Shown here piece by piece: positions 10,826 through 21,437 of a DNA stretch of 64,000 nt (the first letter of the stretch is position 1; every line of letters begins with the position of its first letter). Source of the stretch: Ectobius pallidus (Eukaryota; Arthropoda; Insecta; Blattodea; Ectobiidae); the NCBI GenBank assembly GCA_964059195.1, contig CAXKWD010000001.1:154554532-154618531 (forward strand), written 5' to 3'. The notes beneath the pieces were generated by a model. That model saw nothing but the letters and a program-made list of their open reading frames with translations. It had not been told where the DNA came from and ran no database searches. The translations under genes were made by a program, and so were the position numbers.

Positions 10826-11315
10826 GGCTGGTACAATGTATAGCCTATGGAGCTAGCTTTCTGTGTCCAAGGTAGTGAGTTCGACTTTGGCCTGAGTCAA
10901 CGACATTAATGCGTACATAAAAATTTCAGTCCTATGTCTGTAGGTTTATAGGGATGTACATAACTACTGCGGGGTACGCCGTAGCGTAGTGGTTGAGGCG
11001 CTACAAACCGGAAGTTCGCGGGTTCGATTCCCGATGAGGTCGTTGGAGTTTTTCAATTGGCCTAATCCTTCTGGTGGCACTACGGCCCTGGGGTCGACTC
11101 AGCCTCTAACAGAAATGAATACCAGGAGCAATCCTGGGGGTAAAGGCTGACAACCTTACCACCTTCATGTGCCGATGTCTAAAATCTGGGAGCCTCTACC
11201 TCTTGGAACCCTCTGGGCCTCCATGGCCTGTAATAGGGATCACTTTACTTTACTTTACATAACTGCTGCGGGAAAAATTCCGACACACCGGTTTTGGTCA
11301 GACGCCTATGTCGTT
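10826..11315 (+). mobile_element. tRNA-derived SINE (family C), interrupted by another SINE
   Basis: The head reads TGGAGCTAGCTTTCTGTGTC and continues to a box-B-like GAGTTCGACTTTGG (about 10888-10901), then a decayed body. It matches, in opposite orientation, the better-preserved copy at 21227-21437, which has GGCTTTCTAAGCCCAAGG and GGTTCGATCCCGG. The body is split at 10973 by the SINE at 10974-11256 and resumes at 11273 with AAAAATTCCGACACACCGG, matching the other copy's CAAAATTCCGGCACAGGCC. SINEs are short RNA polymerase III-transcribed retroposons with no protein of their own. Confidence 0.75.
10974..11256 (+). mobile_element. tRNA-derived SINE (family B), nested insertion
   Basis: The tRNA-like head carries box A (TAGCGTAGTGGTTGAGGCGC, about 10982-11001) and box B (GGTTCGATTCC, 11021-11031). 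A body with GCCTCTAACAGAAATGAAT follows, then a CTTTACTTTA tail. It is flanked by a 16-bp target duplication, ACATAACTACTGCGGG (10958-10973) and ACATAACTGCTGCGGG (11257-11272), with 15 of 16 bases identical. This proves it inserted into the family-C SINE. A second copy lies at 24665-24834 (minus). The 89-codon open frame over its 3' half (11169-11438) is incidental. Confidence 0.9.
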
Positions 11316-12034
11316 AAAAAAAACAGAAAAACAAAAGAAACTCTAGTAGCAGTACGTTTTCTTGCGGCAAAATCCAGGTATTCAATACATTCTTTTTACT
11401 TAAGAAAGACTCTGTTGGGTAAAAGAACCAATCAATAGTGAACGAGCTTCAAGCACTATCTGTCCCCGTTGGCTTTAATGGTGCAATTAGTATGGTATTA
11501 GCTTTCTGCGCAAAAATAGCTGGTTCGACCATTGTCAAATGTGACAGGCCCTTGACTATAGATTTACCGGAATGTAAAGATCTCCTGCAGGTCAAAATTC
11601 TTGGGAGTATCAGAAAAGTATTTTTTAAATATAGACTTAAGTGGTCATCTTGGAAGTGGTATGGCCGTTAGTTCACAGGAGGATTTAAAGGGCTAAACGA
11701 TGTTGTTCAAGTACGTGAAGATAAAGCGAGTGTGAGATATGTATTGTCCAACTTTATGGTAACAAGTTGCCATCAATGTACCAATTATTCAGTTTCAAGT
11801 TGTGGAAGTGTTGCGAAAAAAAGACTTTGGTTATTCATAGTTAGTTTTTTGTTACTGAAAGCTAATTTGAAATATAAACACGATTAAATATTTAATTCCT
11901 TAATCTAATATTGAAGAAATAATAATTAATCTTTGATTATTTTGATGCGATTTACCCTTAGAACATGTAAACTTTTCATATGCCTGCTTGAAGATATGTT
12001 TAAGAAAATCACATGAGAATATAGAATAAATATA
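11316..12034. other. Non-coding, no feature recognised
   Basis: An open frame at 11438-11671 (77 codons) has no recognisable domain. Nothing else is supported. Confidence 0.4.
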
Positions 12035-12104
12035 AATAGCTCAGTTGGTTTGAGCAGCGGCACGGAGAGCCGAAGAGTTTGATTCAAATCCCGGCTATGG
12101 CATT
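12035..12104 (+). repeat. tRNA-like head (SINE fragment or tRNA pseudogene)
   Basis: A clean box A, TAGCTCAGTTGG, is followed by TTTGAGC. About 25 bp further comes GATTCAAATCC, a box-B-like sequence, then CGGCTATGGCA. The ends do not pair as an acceptor stem, and no CCA or poly-A end is evident. So it is either a decayed tRNA gene or the head of a SINE rather than a working tRNA. Confidence 0.5.
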
Positions 12105-13004
12105 CATTTTTCAGTCTGACTTCACCTTTCCATATACCAGTATATTGACGTTCACCAATTCATCTGGTTTATGATAAAATAGTAAAAGTAACCAATCTTG
12201 TGATTGAAATAGACATAATATAATATATTTTAAATACTATCTGAAAATTCACATTCACCATCGGAAGTTAGAAACTCATATTCAATATACTTAATATTAT
12301 TTCGATCATTCACGAATTGATCCAATTTCAATTGTGGGGGATAAACTTCTTTGGAAAAAGGCTCAGAAAAATGAAATGAAGACATGATAATTTTGATACC
12401 GTGACTTTCCACATCTACAAGATTTTGGAATTTTGCTACAGCGTTAGAGAGATAGGTAGGACAGGGAAGCATAAAACACGAGGAAATGGTAGATGGTTAG
12501 ACTATATTTGTATAAGGATTTTTGACAAGGACCTATAATTGGACAGAAACGCAGTACATTTAATATATTTTATAATAAAATTTTGGTGGGGTTATACGAG
12601 TACTAAAACATGTAATTACATCCAAGAAACTGAATAAAAACGGAACACAAGGTAATTATTTATGGAAATGAGCCTAACACTGCTAGACAGAAGACAGTGC
12701 AGAGTGATAAAAAGGCAAGAAGCAGTTTGTATGCCGAGCGTGCAAATCCCGACTAGCTTTTATGGACGCAACGAGGTAAAATTTCATTAGAGACTGTAAC
12801 ATTTTACTGTAGAGAATTAAAACCTTTACAACGTGACATCTTCTCAATGTTAATTGAAGTAATTATTCCAAAACCTAAGCAGTATCTAGGAGCCTTTGAA
12901 CACCACTTAGTAAAATTAGCTTGTGGACAGCCAAGTGGAAGCAAATTAACTCAATATAGCTTACTAAGATGTTCAAAGCTTGTATGCTCAGTTTAGCGAT
13001 TTAT
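12105..13004. other. Non-coding, no feature recognised
   Basis: The open frame at 12230-12472 minus (80 codons) shows no domain. AT-rich sequence otherwise. Confidence 0.4.
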
Positions 13005-13006
13005 AT

Positions 13007-13445
13007 ACGAGGGAGAATTGAAATTAAAACAGCAATTACTTTTTTTACACTATTTTACTGCAGGGAGAATGCTTGCCTGTACATTATGTTTCCACATAGT
13101 CCCCTCTCAGTTCAATGCACTTACGCCATCTGATAGGAAGTGCTTCGATACCGCGTGAGAAAAATGATTTTGGTTGACGCTGTAGCCACTCGTGCACTGC
13201 CGATTGGACGGTCTTCATCAGACTTGAACTTATGCCTCCAAGGTGCTCCTTTAATGGACCAAAGGTGTGGAAGTCTGATGGTGCCAAAGCGAAGGGGATT
13301 GCTGAGTGCAGGAATTAAATTCTACATGATAATGCCCGTCCTCATTCTGCTCGTACAACCATGAAAACCATCGATGGCATTCGCTTCAAGTGCCTCCCAC
13401 ATCCGTCATATTCGCCAGATTTGTCACCATCAGATTCTCCCTCGT
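13007..13445. mobile_element. Rearranged mariner element with head-to-head transposase pieces
   Basis: Terminal repeats CGAGGGAGAAT (13008-13018) and ATTCTCCCTCG (13434-13444) lie next to TA dinucleotides, the target of mariner transposons. Inside, the minus strand (13287 down to a stop near 13082) encodes the transposase C-terminus: APSDFHTFGPLKEHL, then AVHEWLQRQPKSFFSRGIEA, then RWRKCIELRGDYVE. The plus strand from about 13322 encodes the preceding catalytic segment, LHDNARPHSARTT to HPSYSPDLSPSD. Exactly 34 residues separate the Asp of HDN from the Asp of SPSD, the DD34D spacing of mariner. In an intact gene both pieces are on one strand and PSD occurs once; here it occurs twice, on opposite strands, so the element is internally inverted. 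The second piece runs directly into the right terminal repeat. It cannot encode a functional enzyme. Confidence 0.85.
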
Positions 13446-15720
13446 ATGGCTTCCTGTTCGCTTTGATAGCCATTCGGCAAGTTTCATACAACTAAAAGCG
13501 TATGATAAGCAATCCAACATAATTTGTAAACAAGACGTATAGACAATGTTAAGCTCATAAAGATCTGGAGATAGTTAGAAACCAGACTCCTAATTAGAAC
13601 TGGATCTGATGGGATTGGAAAGAGATAGCATATCCTACCACCTTAGCAGGGAAGGTTCTAGAGGCATTAAATAACCCCCAAACTGAGAAATAGCTCACAA
13701 AATATGGCATCTCTTTACTTAATTTTGTGTGAGTAGCATCAACCACATACTTCTCAGAGTCCAACTGCAAATCATGGGCCTACAAATAAGCTTTTCAGAA
13801 ATACATGGTTCTAAAGGAGCACCCATGAGTACGACCTTCAAGCACTGGGTCATAACGACAGAGCCTCGTCTGAGTTGACCACACCTTATAACTTAGACAA
13901 TTTTCTATACCGAAGTCTCGGAATAATAAATAAACATGTAATCATAATATTGCAATTTATATATATTTGTAAGTTAGAATAAAAAATTAAAATTTAAGAA
14001 TAACTTTATGAAGGCGATGGGAATGGAAAAATGTGTTCAGAACGCTAACAGATTTTGCGAAACAAGGAAGGAAGAGGGTAGAAATTTCTTTGTTCTGAGC
14101 AAATAAAATATTTTACCAGAAGGCGTCAAAAGATTCATAAATTTTACTCTTAAATATGACTACTATTGTAAGTTCAATAACACCCCAACGCGTCTGTCTG
14201 GCCCGAGGGAACCACTCAATAGAGGGGGAGTGAAATGATAAAATCGGGGAAATAAAAACAGAAACTACCACTCCTTTCCATTCTCTTTCTGACGAATATA
14301 ACGCTTTCGCCTCTGAATTTCTCAATTACTAGAGTCTTCATATCTCTAAATTTATCTTTCACCCCCAGCGGAGTTGAACACAAAAACCCCCACCCGCACC
14401 CCTCTCAATCCTTTCCAATGGTGTCGTCCTGAATAATTTATCGAATTCTTTTAAGTTTGGTTCCTTTTCTCTCTGTTAACGGTTCATCTCCTTAATCTTC
14501 ATTTAACCCAACTTCAAGCATGTTATCAATGCACACATTTTTCTCCCTATAACGCTCTGAATGCGTACTTTCGAGTCGAAAAATCCATTCAGTTTATTAA
14601 AGAACTTTCAATTTCCTGCTTCAAAACATTTCTCCCTCAAAGGAGATTATATGTCTTCAATCATTTCTAACGCAAAAATCCACTACATTATTTTTGAAAA
14701 TACTATTACATTCTAAGCGTTTCATCGGTTAACAGGAAAAAATTGAAACAAAGCATTATAATGCAAATGGTTACCCAAACAATAATAACTTTCCTTCCAC
14801 CAAACATTTTTCTCTTGCAAGTCTGCATCATGCATAGACAGACTACAATCTGCTGTAATATTCTTTAGGCAGCACAGTGCGAAATTTCAGCGGTGAAGCG
14901 GAACTTTGATCAATTTAGAAAGTTATTGATAACCGGAGATGAACAATGTCGTTAGATTATTGTCCCCACATACTGTTCAGCTTGTAACTTGAGCTCAGCC
15001 TTACGGCAAAGAGTCCAGATTGATTGCTATTTGGATAAGCCATTCGATGAGCTGCGCAGCCACTTGTCTGTTAAGTGGGTTTGTCTGTGCAGTGATATGT
15101 ATTGACATGTACAATGGTGTATCTAGGTACATTTATACATAATGAGGCAAGATATAGTGGTGAATTTGCTTTCGTAAGCAAGAAAACTAATTTTCCGCAT
15201 CACGTGAATTTAAATTAGTTGTGTACCATTGTGAAGCATCCTGCAGCAGCTATTTGGAAGCAAGATCAAACAGATCTTGGAAAAACCTTTCGGATTGACA
15301 GTCTGTTTATCAGCTTTCAGAATGGTGGTCACGGTCTGTATTTGTTATTACCACCAAGAGGTATCAGGTTACTACTTACTTTGTTCTGTGAATTTACAGT
15401 GCATTTACAAATATTGTATGTATACTTCTTGTACGAAACAGAAGAATTTTGTGTGCTACGTTAAGTTCGACCTCAGCATCCTTCAAATGACCCAACATAT
15501 TTAAATTTCGCTAGACTGCACTGCAAAGGGAGATGTTCACATAATAGGGGATGTATCTACACTTGAAAGAAAGTATGCTTGATGCCCATCCGATGCTTTC
15601 CAATGAAAAACTCCCATGGCCTCATCGGAGATAGATCACGGATTCATGTAACTGAGCCATGCACGTATAGCGAACAAGGTATGAGGACTGATCTCTCCTT
15701 CAGTCATGCTGGATTCTTTA
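13446..15720. other. Non-coding, no feature recognised
   Basis: Open frames at 14113-14325 minus and 15219-15504 plus (two overlapping frames) have no domain that I recognise. The minus frame at 14113-14325 lies in a CCACTC/CTTTCC-rich segment. Confidence 0.4.
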
Positions 15721-15985
15721 AATTCCGGGGTGCGCGGGCAAAGAGAGTTAAGTCCACCATCCTCCAAAATTGAGATGTGTCCATAGAGTTATAAATAAAA
15801 ATGTTCTCTACATTTGTGTTAAGTCCAGTAAGTCATATCCAGAAACGTTTGGTAGTTATGGATGTGTGCCTCATGGGTTCATCCATCTCTAAAGCTATGT
15901 TGGACTGGTATAGTGTGTTAAGTCACTCTGTTTCTCAGTAACGAGAAAGTGGACTTAACTCTCTTTGCCCGCGCAACCCGGAATT
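15721..15985. mobile_element. MITE-like element with 36-bp terminal inverted repeats
   Basis: Arms at 15722-15757 and 15949-15984 match in 35 of 36 positions (outer ATTCCGGG; inner AAAGAGAGTTAAGTCCAC). GTGTTAAGTC is repeated inside. No transposase is encoded. The superfamily is not assigned because the flanking duplication is ambiguous (AATT at both edges). Confidence 0.8.
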
Positions 15986-16306
15986 ACACTAAAATATTCG
16001 CTAAAAGAATTAAACTAAAATTAAGAGTGCAACAAGATCTGGGGAAGGAGTTGAAAGGTTCTTTCGATTATACTGTAAAAGAACGTGCTGAATGTCTTTA
16101 AAGCTTATCTATGTACAACAGACATTATAGTGTATAGATGAAATTACTTCTTCACAATTGGAGTTAAAGTCTCTTTAACAACTCCAGTAAAACAGTTTCT
16201 ACGATGTATTTTCTTTCCCATTGCAGTTTATGATCCCTTTTCTTAGAGGTAATCGGGTTGTTGTAAACTGTATAACTACCTCCAGACACATTTTACGAAG
16301 CTTCTG

Positions 16307-16415
16307 ATTGGATTATTGGGATACAATGTGATTGGTCTACTGATAAAACGGACGTTACACTGTCGGGTCGATAGTTTAATCTGATTGGCGGGCTATTGTG
16401 CGATAATTCTATTGG
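16307..16415 (-). promoter_or_regulatory. Cluster of five CCAAT boxes (read on minus strand)
   Basis: ATTGG occurs at 16307, 16315, 16331, 16384 and 16411. On the minus strand this gives TCCAATCAG, ACCAATCAC and GCCAATCAG, which fit the NF-Y binding consensus closely. Clustered CCAAT boxes are typical of promoters. No transcript start or gene on the minus strand is identified, so the function is a guess. Confidence 0.3.
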
Positions 16416-17828
16416 CAGGCATCTTTGATTATAAACTCAACGGACCACGTAACGCTAATTCATGCAAGCTGATCTGATATGTGTCCTGGGGTAGTAATAA
16501 TTCTATTGTTTACCAGCAGCTCAAATTAGGCCACTGAAAGGTGTGCCACTTGCACTACCTTATAAATAAAATTTTACATTTTACGAGAACAATTATTTTA
16601 TGTTAGCTCATTTTATTTTGAAATCAAATGAAAGAACTTTATGACATGGGATGTATGGTAACTGGCGTTTTCAAGTGAAATAATATTTTACATTTAATAT
16701 GATATATAAATATTTAATATTAATAATAAACCTCTTAATAATACATTAATGTTATTAATTTTCATTTTTATTCGTGAAATAATAAATAAATGCACCTTGA
16801 ATTAATGGGCTTCTCTGTTCTCATGTCTACGTCATTCGTATTTTATCAGCGAGTTCAAAATTACACGTCACATTGCGAATCGAAGATAGAATAAACAGAA
16901 CCAAATCGAAGTTTAAACGAATCTGTAATCCAACAATTATAATATCGATCCACTATACTGTCCAAAGTTTAGTATTTAGTGCATACATGGACACTCTTTA
17001 ATACTTCTGTTGTGGGATGCTGAAATCAATGAATTTCATGTCGGAACGAAGTAGTTATGTGTTTTATTTGCACCATAAAAAATCGTTATCTATTTTGAAG
17101 CAGGAATTTATTTTCATTTCAAAGTGTTCACATTGGTGGGGGATTTAACACACTGAGATAATTATTGATTGTACATGTCAGCGAGCAGAAGGTATGTGGC
17201 GCAGTGTTTTAGATTGCATTTTATTGAGAGGTGGAGCGTAAAGGCGAAAATGGCTTGCTGCACCATTTGATATTGCTGAATTAGTGGTCACAAAGAGCAT
17301 GTTTTTTACGTGCTTATGTTTTTACATGCAGGAATTGATTTAAATTTCGCATAATGTGGTTACGCCAGGATGGTACCATCGCTCCGGCTGAGGATTTATT
17401 AGCAACCACATGCACGTACAGAATTGATGCGTCTTCTGGGACGATGTTAACTCCAGCAAAACCACAAATTTATCACAGGTAAATTAGGGGAACCTTGGAG
17501 GTGAGTAATTGACATATACAATGGCTGACTATAAAACAATCCAGTTCAACCCAATAAAATATCCCCCAAGTTTGTTTTATAAATGACTAATAATACGAGG
17601 TTAAGCAAATACGTATCCGCACTTTTTGTCTAATCTTTCGTAAGTTGGCTGTACCGCTTTGTGCTCTCGCACGTCGACAAGTTGTTAATTTGTCTCCGCT
17701 TGTGAAATGTTTGACCGTTATGACTCCACTGAATGCTGCGCTATTGGAAATTATACATGACTGCACCGCTTAGCGTTTGCACCTTAACTTGTTTACAATT
17801 TTTAAAGCATTTTTCTTTGGTGTGTGTG
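16416..17828. other. Non-coding, no feature recognised
   Basis: AT-rich sequence. A short reading at 17353-17400 (WLRQDGTIAPAEDLL) faintly resembles a transposase QDG motif but is too short to support. Confidence 0.4.
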
Positions 17829-17975
17829 TACTTACTTGTTTACTCAATGGCAATAGACAATTTCTAAGCAAGCTAAGGGAATATTATCTATTTTATGGAA
17901 CCCGGAGGTTCATTGCCACGCTTAAATGAGCCGGCCATTCAACCCTATTCTGTGCTAACACCATCGAATAATCCC
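17829..17975 (-). mobile_element. LINE 3' tail fragment, copy 3
   Basis: This copy contains only the last 150 bp of the LINE family seen at 345-823. It has the GTAAGTA-like tail, TTGCTTAGAAATTGTCTATT and GGGTTCCATAAAATAGATAA on the minus strand, and is then cut at the sequence complementary to ACCATCGAATAATCCC. No coding part remains. Confidence 0.85.
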
Positions 17976-18207
17976 ACCACGTCATAAAACTTGCTTTTGA
18001 GATAACTTACTTTGAAGCCCTTGTAGAAGTAACACTTTTTGCTGAGAACTTCCGACATTAGCCCATAAGGCTTCTGTATTATATCTATTAAGAGAAACAG
18101 ACATTGGCACTTTTATTATACGAAAGATAAAGACTAGCCGAGCTCAATAATGCATAGATCTCATTTTTGCAAGAAAATGACATTGGCCCTTTCAGAACAA
18201 AGCCACA

Positions 18208-18231
18208 GATATATATATATATATATATATA
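18208..18231. repeat. (TA)n microsatellite
   Basis: About twelve TA units. Confidence 0.9.
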
Positions 18232-18611
18232 AGACTTAAATAAGATAAATTATATTTTTAAAGTACCGGTAGATTAGGTTCTGCTGTTTTAAATGCTGAG
18301 CACATGTGGCGTTATATAATATTCAAGTTTCTAACGAATATATTGTGCAGTTCTATTTTACACCTATGTTTCTGCTTCTCTTATTTTCGTACTTCGTTTT
18401 ATAATTTCCTGTCAACAGTTTTCCGCTCTCTGCACGAGTAGTTTTAAATGGAAAGAGAGGAGAATCCAGAGGAAAGTTAATACAAAAGTCTTTATCACGT
18501 GTTATTTAATACAGAGGCACTTGGAAGGCGGCCCTGTTGCTACTTTGCAAACTCCACAAGCAGACAGAGAACGTTCTAATGTAGTACCAACGCATAATGA
18601 AAATTCTCTAA

Positions 18612-18790
18612 TATTCGTGGGAAGGTATAATTAATTGTGCTGGCGGCATTGTTAAGGAGGACCATGATTTATCGCCTGCACAAATATGTGCTGCAGCACT
18701 GCTACACAGTGACAATAGCAGCCAGCCGTGTGACGTCAGAACTTGTAGATATGCAGTTTGCATCCAATACAATGAGAAATTATTACACGA
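18612..18790 (+). CDS. Possible host exon, cysteine-containing, family unknown
   Basis: A 60-codon open stretch without a start codon runs from 18612 to a stop at 18792. Its translation is unusually protein-like for this AT-rich window: GGIVKEDHDLSPAQICAAAL, then SSQPCDVRTCRYAVCIQYNE, with several cysteines. A good 5' splice site, GTGAGC, sits at 18791-18796, just before the stop, so splicing would bypass it. A matching 3' splice site is less clear: AAG at about 18621-18623 or further upstream. I recognise no family. Alternatives are a chance open frame or a fragment of an unrecognised repeat. A TGACGTCA palindrome at 18731-18738 lies inside it. Confidence 0.25.
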
Positions 18791-19135
18791 GTGAGCAACT
18801 ACTCCGAGCTGCTATGAAACAAACTTTATAATATAGGGATGGTTACAATGGTATGCCAGCAGCATTTGGAAATTATCACAGACAACAAGAGTAAAAATAT
18901 TTAGACTGAATGATAGTTTCAGTAATGTTTTCATGCTGTTAGTAGCAGTCTCTATTTAATTCCCTTCAATAACGTACTTATTTCATTTATTTTCTTTACT
19001 GCACTTTTTATGTAACGTGATTTACTCTTTTCTGTTTTTATTATTAAGCATCAAATCTGAAGAATACATTTATAGAGAAGAGATTTGCGAAGGAATAAGG
19101 GGCTAAAGACAAATAATATTAATAATAATAATAAT

Positions 19136-19637
19136 TAGGGCTGAAAATCGATTAAAATTTTTAATCGAGTTAACGCTTGACTTTAATCGATTAATCGACC
19201 GATTAATCGACAAAGAAGTCGGTATTTTAAACGAGACCAAAGTGTACATTTCATATTATTTTACAAGTTTAATAACTAGTACACTACAGATAATCAGAAG
19301 AAATCCTGAACTAATGAGTACCATTATTTTTTAACTAGTGAAAAAATATATACAAAACTTACATTTCCGGTTACTTTTTCAGCCAAGACTTGAGACACTC
19401 GAGTTTGTTGACATTTTAATGTTCAAGACACGATCGTAGCTTGTTTACAATAATACCGGCAGCACTAAAAACTCTCTCACTAGGCACTGAGAAAGGAGTT
19501 TGGTCATTTGACCCATTTCTCGAAAAAACGTTTTTCAGAATTCGACTAAACCGATTAATCGGGAAATGTAATTGATCGACGATTAAATATTTATTCGATT
19601 AATCGGGCCGATTAATCGATTAATCGGTACAGCCCGA
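19136..19637 (-). mobile_element. hAT deletion derivative keeping the dimerisation segment
   Basis: This is a 502-bp non-autonomous hAT transposon. Ends TAGGGCTG (19136-19143) and CAGCCCGA (19630-19637) are imperfect inverse complements, with GATTAATCG-rich subterminal repeats at both ends. Flanks ATAATAAT (19128-19135 and 19638-19645) form an 8-bp duplication that fits the hAT pattern with T at position 2 and A at position 7, although it sits in an AAT-rich run. The minus strand (19531 to a stop at 19371) encodes PFSVPSERVFSAAGIIVNKL and then NVNKLECLKSWLKK, broken by one in-frame stop. SVPSERVFSAAG is the signature of the hAT C-terminal dimerisation domain. The catalytic RNase-H part is absent. 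Confidence 0.85.
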
Positions 19638-19645
19638 ATAATAAT

Positions 19646-21226
19646 CTTATCATATACAATTAATACAGTAATTAAACCGGAATGCTAGCAGGCAGTGGAG
19701 ACATTGCTTAGAAAAGGACTTTCGGAAATATAAAAGAAAATAGTTTTGTAAGGAAGATTACTTTACCCATAAAAGTAACATCAATTATGGAAATAACTTT
19801 TCACTTAGGACAAAACAGTGAGTCGTACGATAAATACGGTAATATTTTAGATGAAATAAAGGAAACATGGTTATCCTTCTATGGACCCATTGAAAGAATA
19901 ACACCATATAAATTAACAAGAAAGAACCTCACATGTGAAGAGAAAAGAAGACATAAATCCTTTTGGTGAAGGAAGTTAAGAAATAAACTGTTTAAATAGC
20001 CAATTGCACAGTAGAGAAACTAAAGAGAACAATAGTGATATGATAAAAGTTCACCATAAACGACAAGATGTCTACGAATTAAAACGAATGATCTTTAATT
20101 CCCATATTTTTAGTATTCATTACAACCAGCAGGAAAATTCCAGACACGTTTCTAGCAGAGCGAAAATGAAAACTCACTGGAATTCTCGATTAGAGATGTG
20201 CAAGGAATTAAAGAACTGCAGTACTTGCTGTATCACTTAGCTGTAGCTGTAATTACGGCCTCAGATTAGGACTGGCCAAATGTATTTGACGGAAATTAAC
20301 AGAGATGAAGGCGTAATGAGTGAAAGAAAGGCACAAGGACTTCAAAGTGCTGCATAATCCAGCCATAAACTAGGAATTTGTCGACCACAAATCAATTATA
20401 ATCCGACCACTGCAGCTTTAGCCTTCTGGCGTCAGAGAGTTAAAGCTAGTGTTGCAAGGTAGAGCTATAACTCACTTTTCTGATGTCAAAACAAAAACAA
20501 TGGCAAAACTAGTTCATCGTTGTGGGCGTTCAAATAGCTCGCTTATCATGAATTTCAGCTTAGCTTTTACCAGTCCTGGGCGATTCGAAATACATGGCGT
20601 CACAGACGATTATTTCAATTAACAAAGTTTATACAGTTGAAGTTATATTAACTGTTTTATTTTATGACGTTCAGATTTAAAGAGTGGAAATGTTTCGATT
20701 TACATTTCCTTTCTTAAATTAGGTTAGAGTATAACATAGCAATGAAACCATATATTTATTTTTGATTAGTAAATATCTTCTGATTGAGGAAACGTTCTGT
20801 GTTCTATGATACGAAGAAGAAATAGTTATAAATTTAGCTGTAATTAAACATTATTTGGTCCTATTTTGTGTTCGCGTCATTAAATGTAGTGTCCCCAACT
20901 TATAAAAATTATATGAAGTGTAAAATATAAATTTAAGGATTATCATTATTCTCGTAATTAACCAGTCAAATAACTGCGCTTTTCAATGTACTTGTACTCG
21001 AATCTAACTTATGAAAACTCCTAGTATTATCGATGTAAATCGAAATCTAGGAGCTGGGCCAACCGTCATCCTCTCCAGCAATCGTAAAAGGGTGCATAGT
21101 TTGCCATTAGTGAACTAATATTTTAAAGACTTACAGTCAGATGAAACAGAAGCGGAAGAAGACGAAGAAATGAGCTGTAGGGTCTACCTGAAGAGAACAT
21201 ATTTAACTGGATTTCCTGTCAGAGAA
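19646..21226. other. Non-coding, no feature recognised
   Basis: Open frames at 19787-19969 and 20004-20240 (60 and 78 codons) are Lys/Asn-rich and show no domain. Nothing else is supported. Confidence 0.4.
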
Positions 21227-21437
21227 AGATTGGTTGGTTGGTATAAGGTAATTTAACGACGGGGATGTACTGCAACTTCGGCCTGTGCCGGAATTTTGTC
21301 CCGCAGGAGTTCTTTTACATTCCAGTAAATGAAACTTATGCACACGTAACTGCCATCGACCTTGGCCGGGATCGAACCCGCAACCTTGGGCTTAGAAAGC
21401 CAGCGCGATACTGACTGCGCCACCCAGTCCGACCTTG
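21227..21437 (-). mobile_element. tRNA-derived SINE (family C)
   Basis: On the minus strand the head reads GTGGCGCAGTCAGTATCGCG (box A region), GGCTTTCTAAGCCCAAGG and then GGTTCGATCCCGG (perfect box B, about 21368-21380). A body with AAAGAACTCCTGCGGGAC and CCGGCACAGGCCG follows. It is the reference copy for the interrupted element at 10826-11315. Confidence 0.85.

Noticed and set aside
12035..12104. Functional tRNA gene
   Set aside because: Box A and a box-B-like sequence are present, but the acceptor ends do not pair and the anticodon arm is not drawable; kept only as a tRNA-like fragment.
17340..17420. WLRQDGTIAPAEDLL reading resembling a transposase FQQDGA motif
   Set aside because: The match is very short, has no following catalytic residue or C-terminus, and no terminal repeats are visible.
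18731..18738. TGACGTCA palindrome (cAMP response element)
   Set aside because: An 8-bp match is expected about once in a window of this size; no promoter context.
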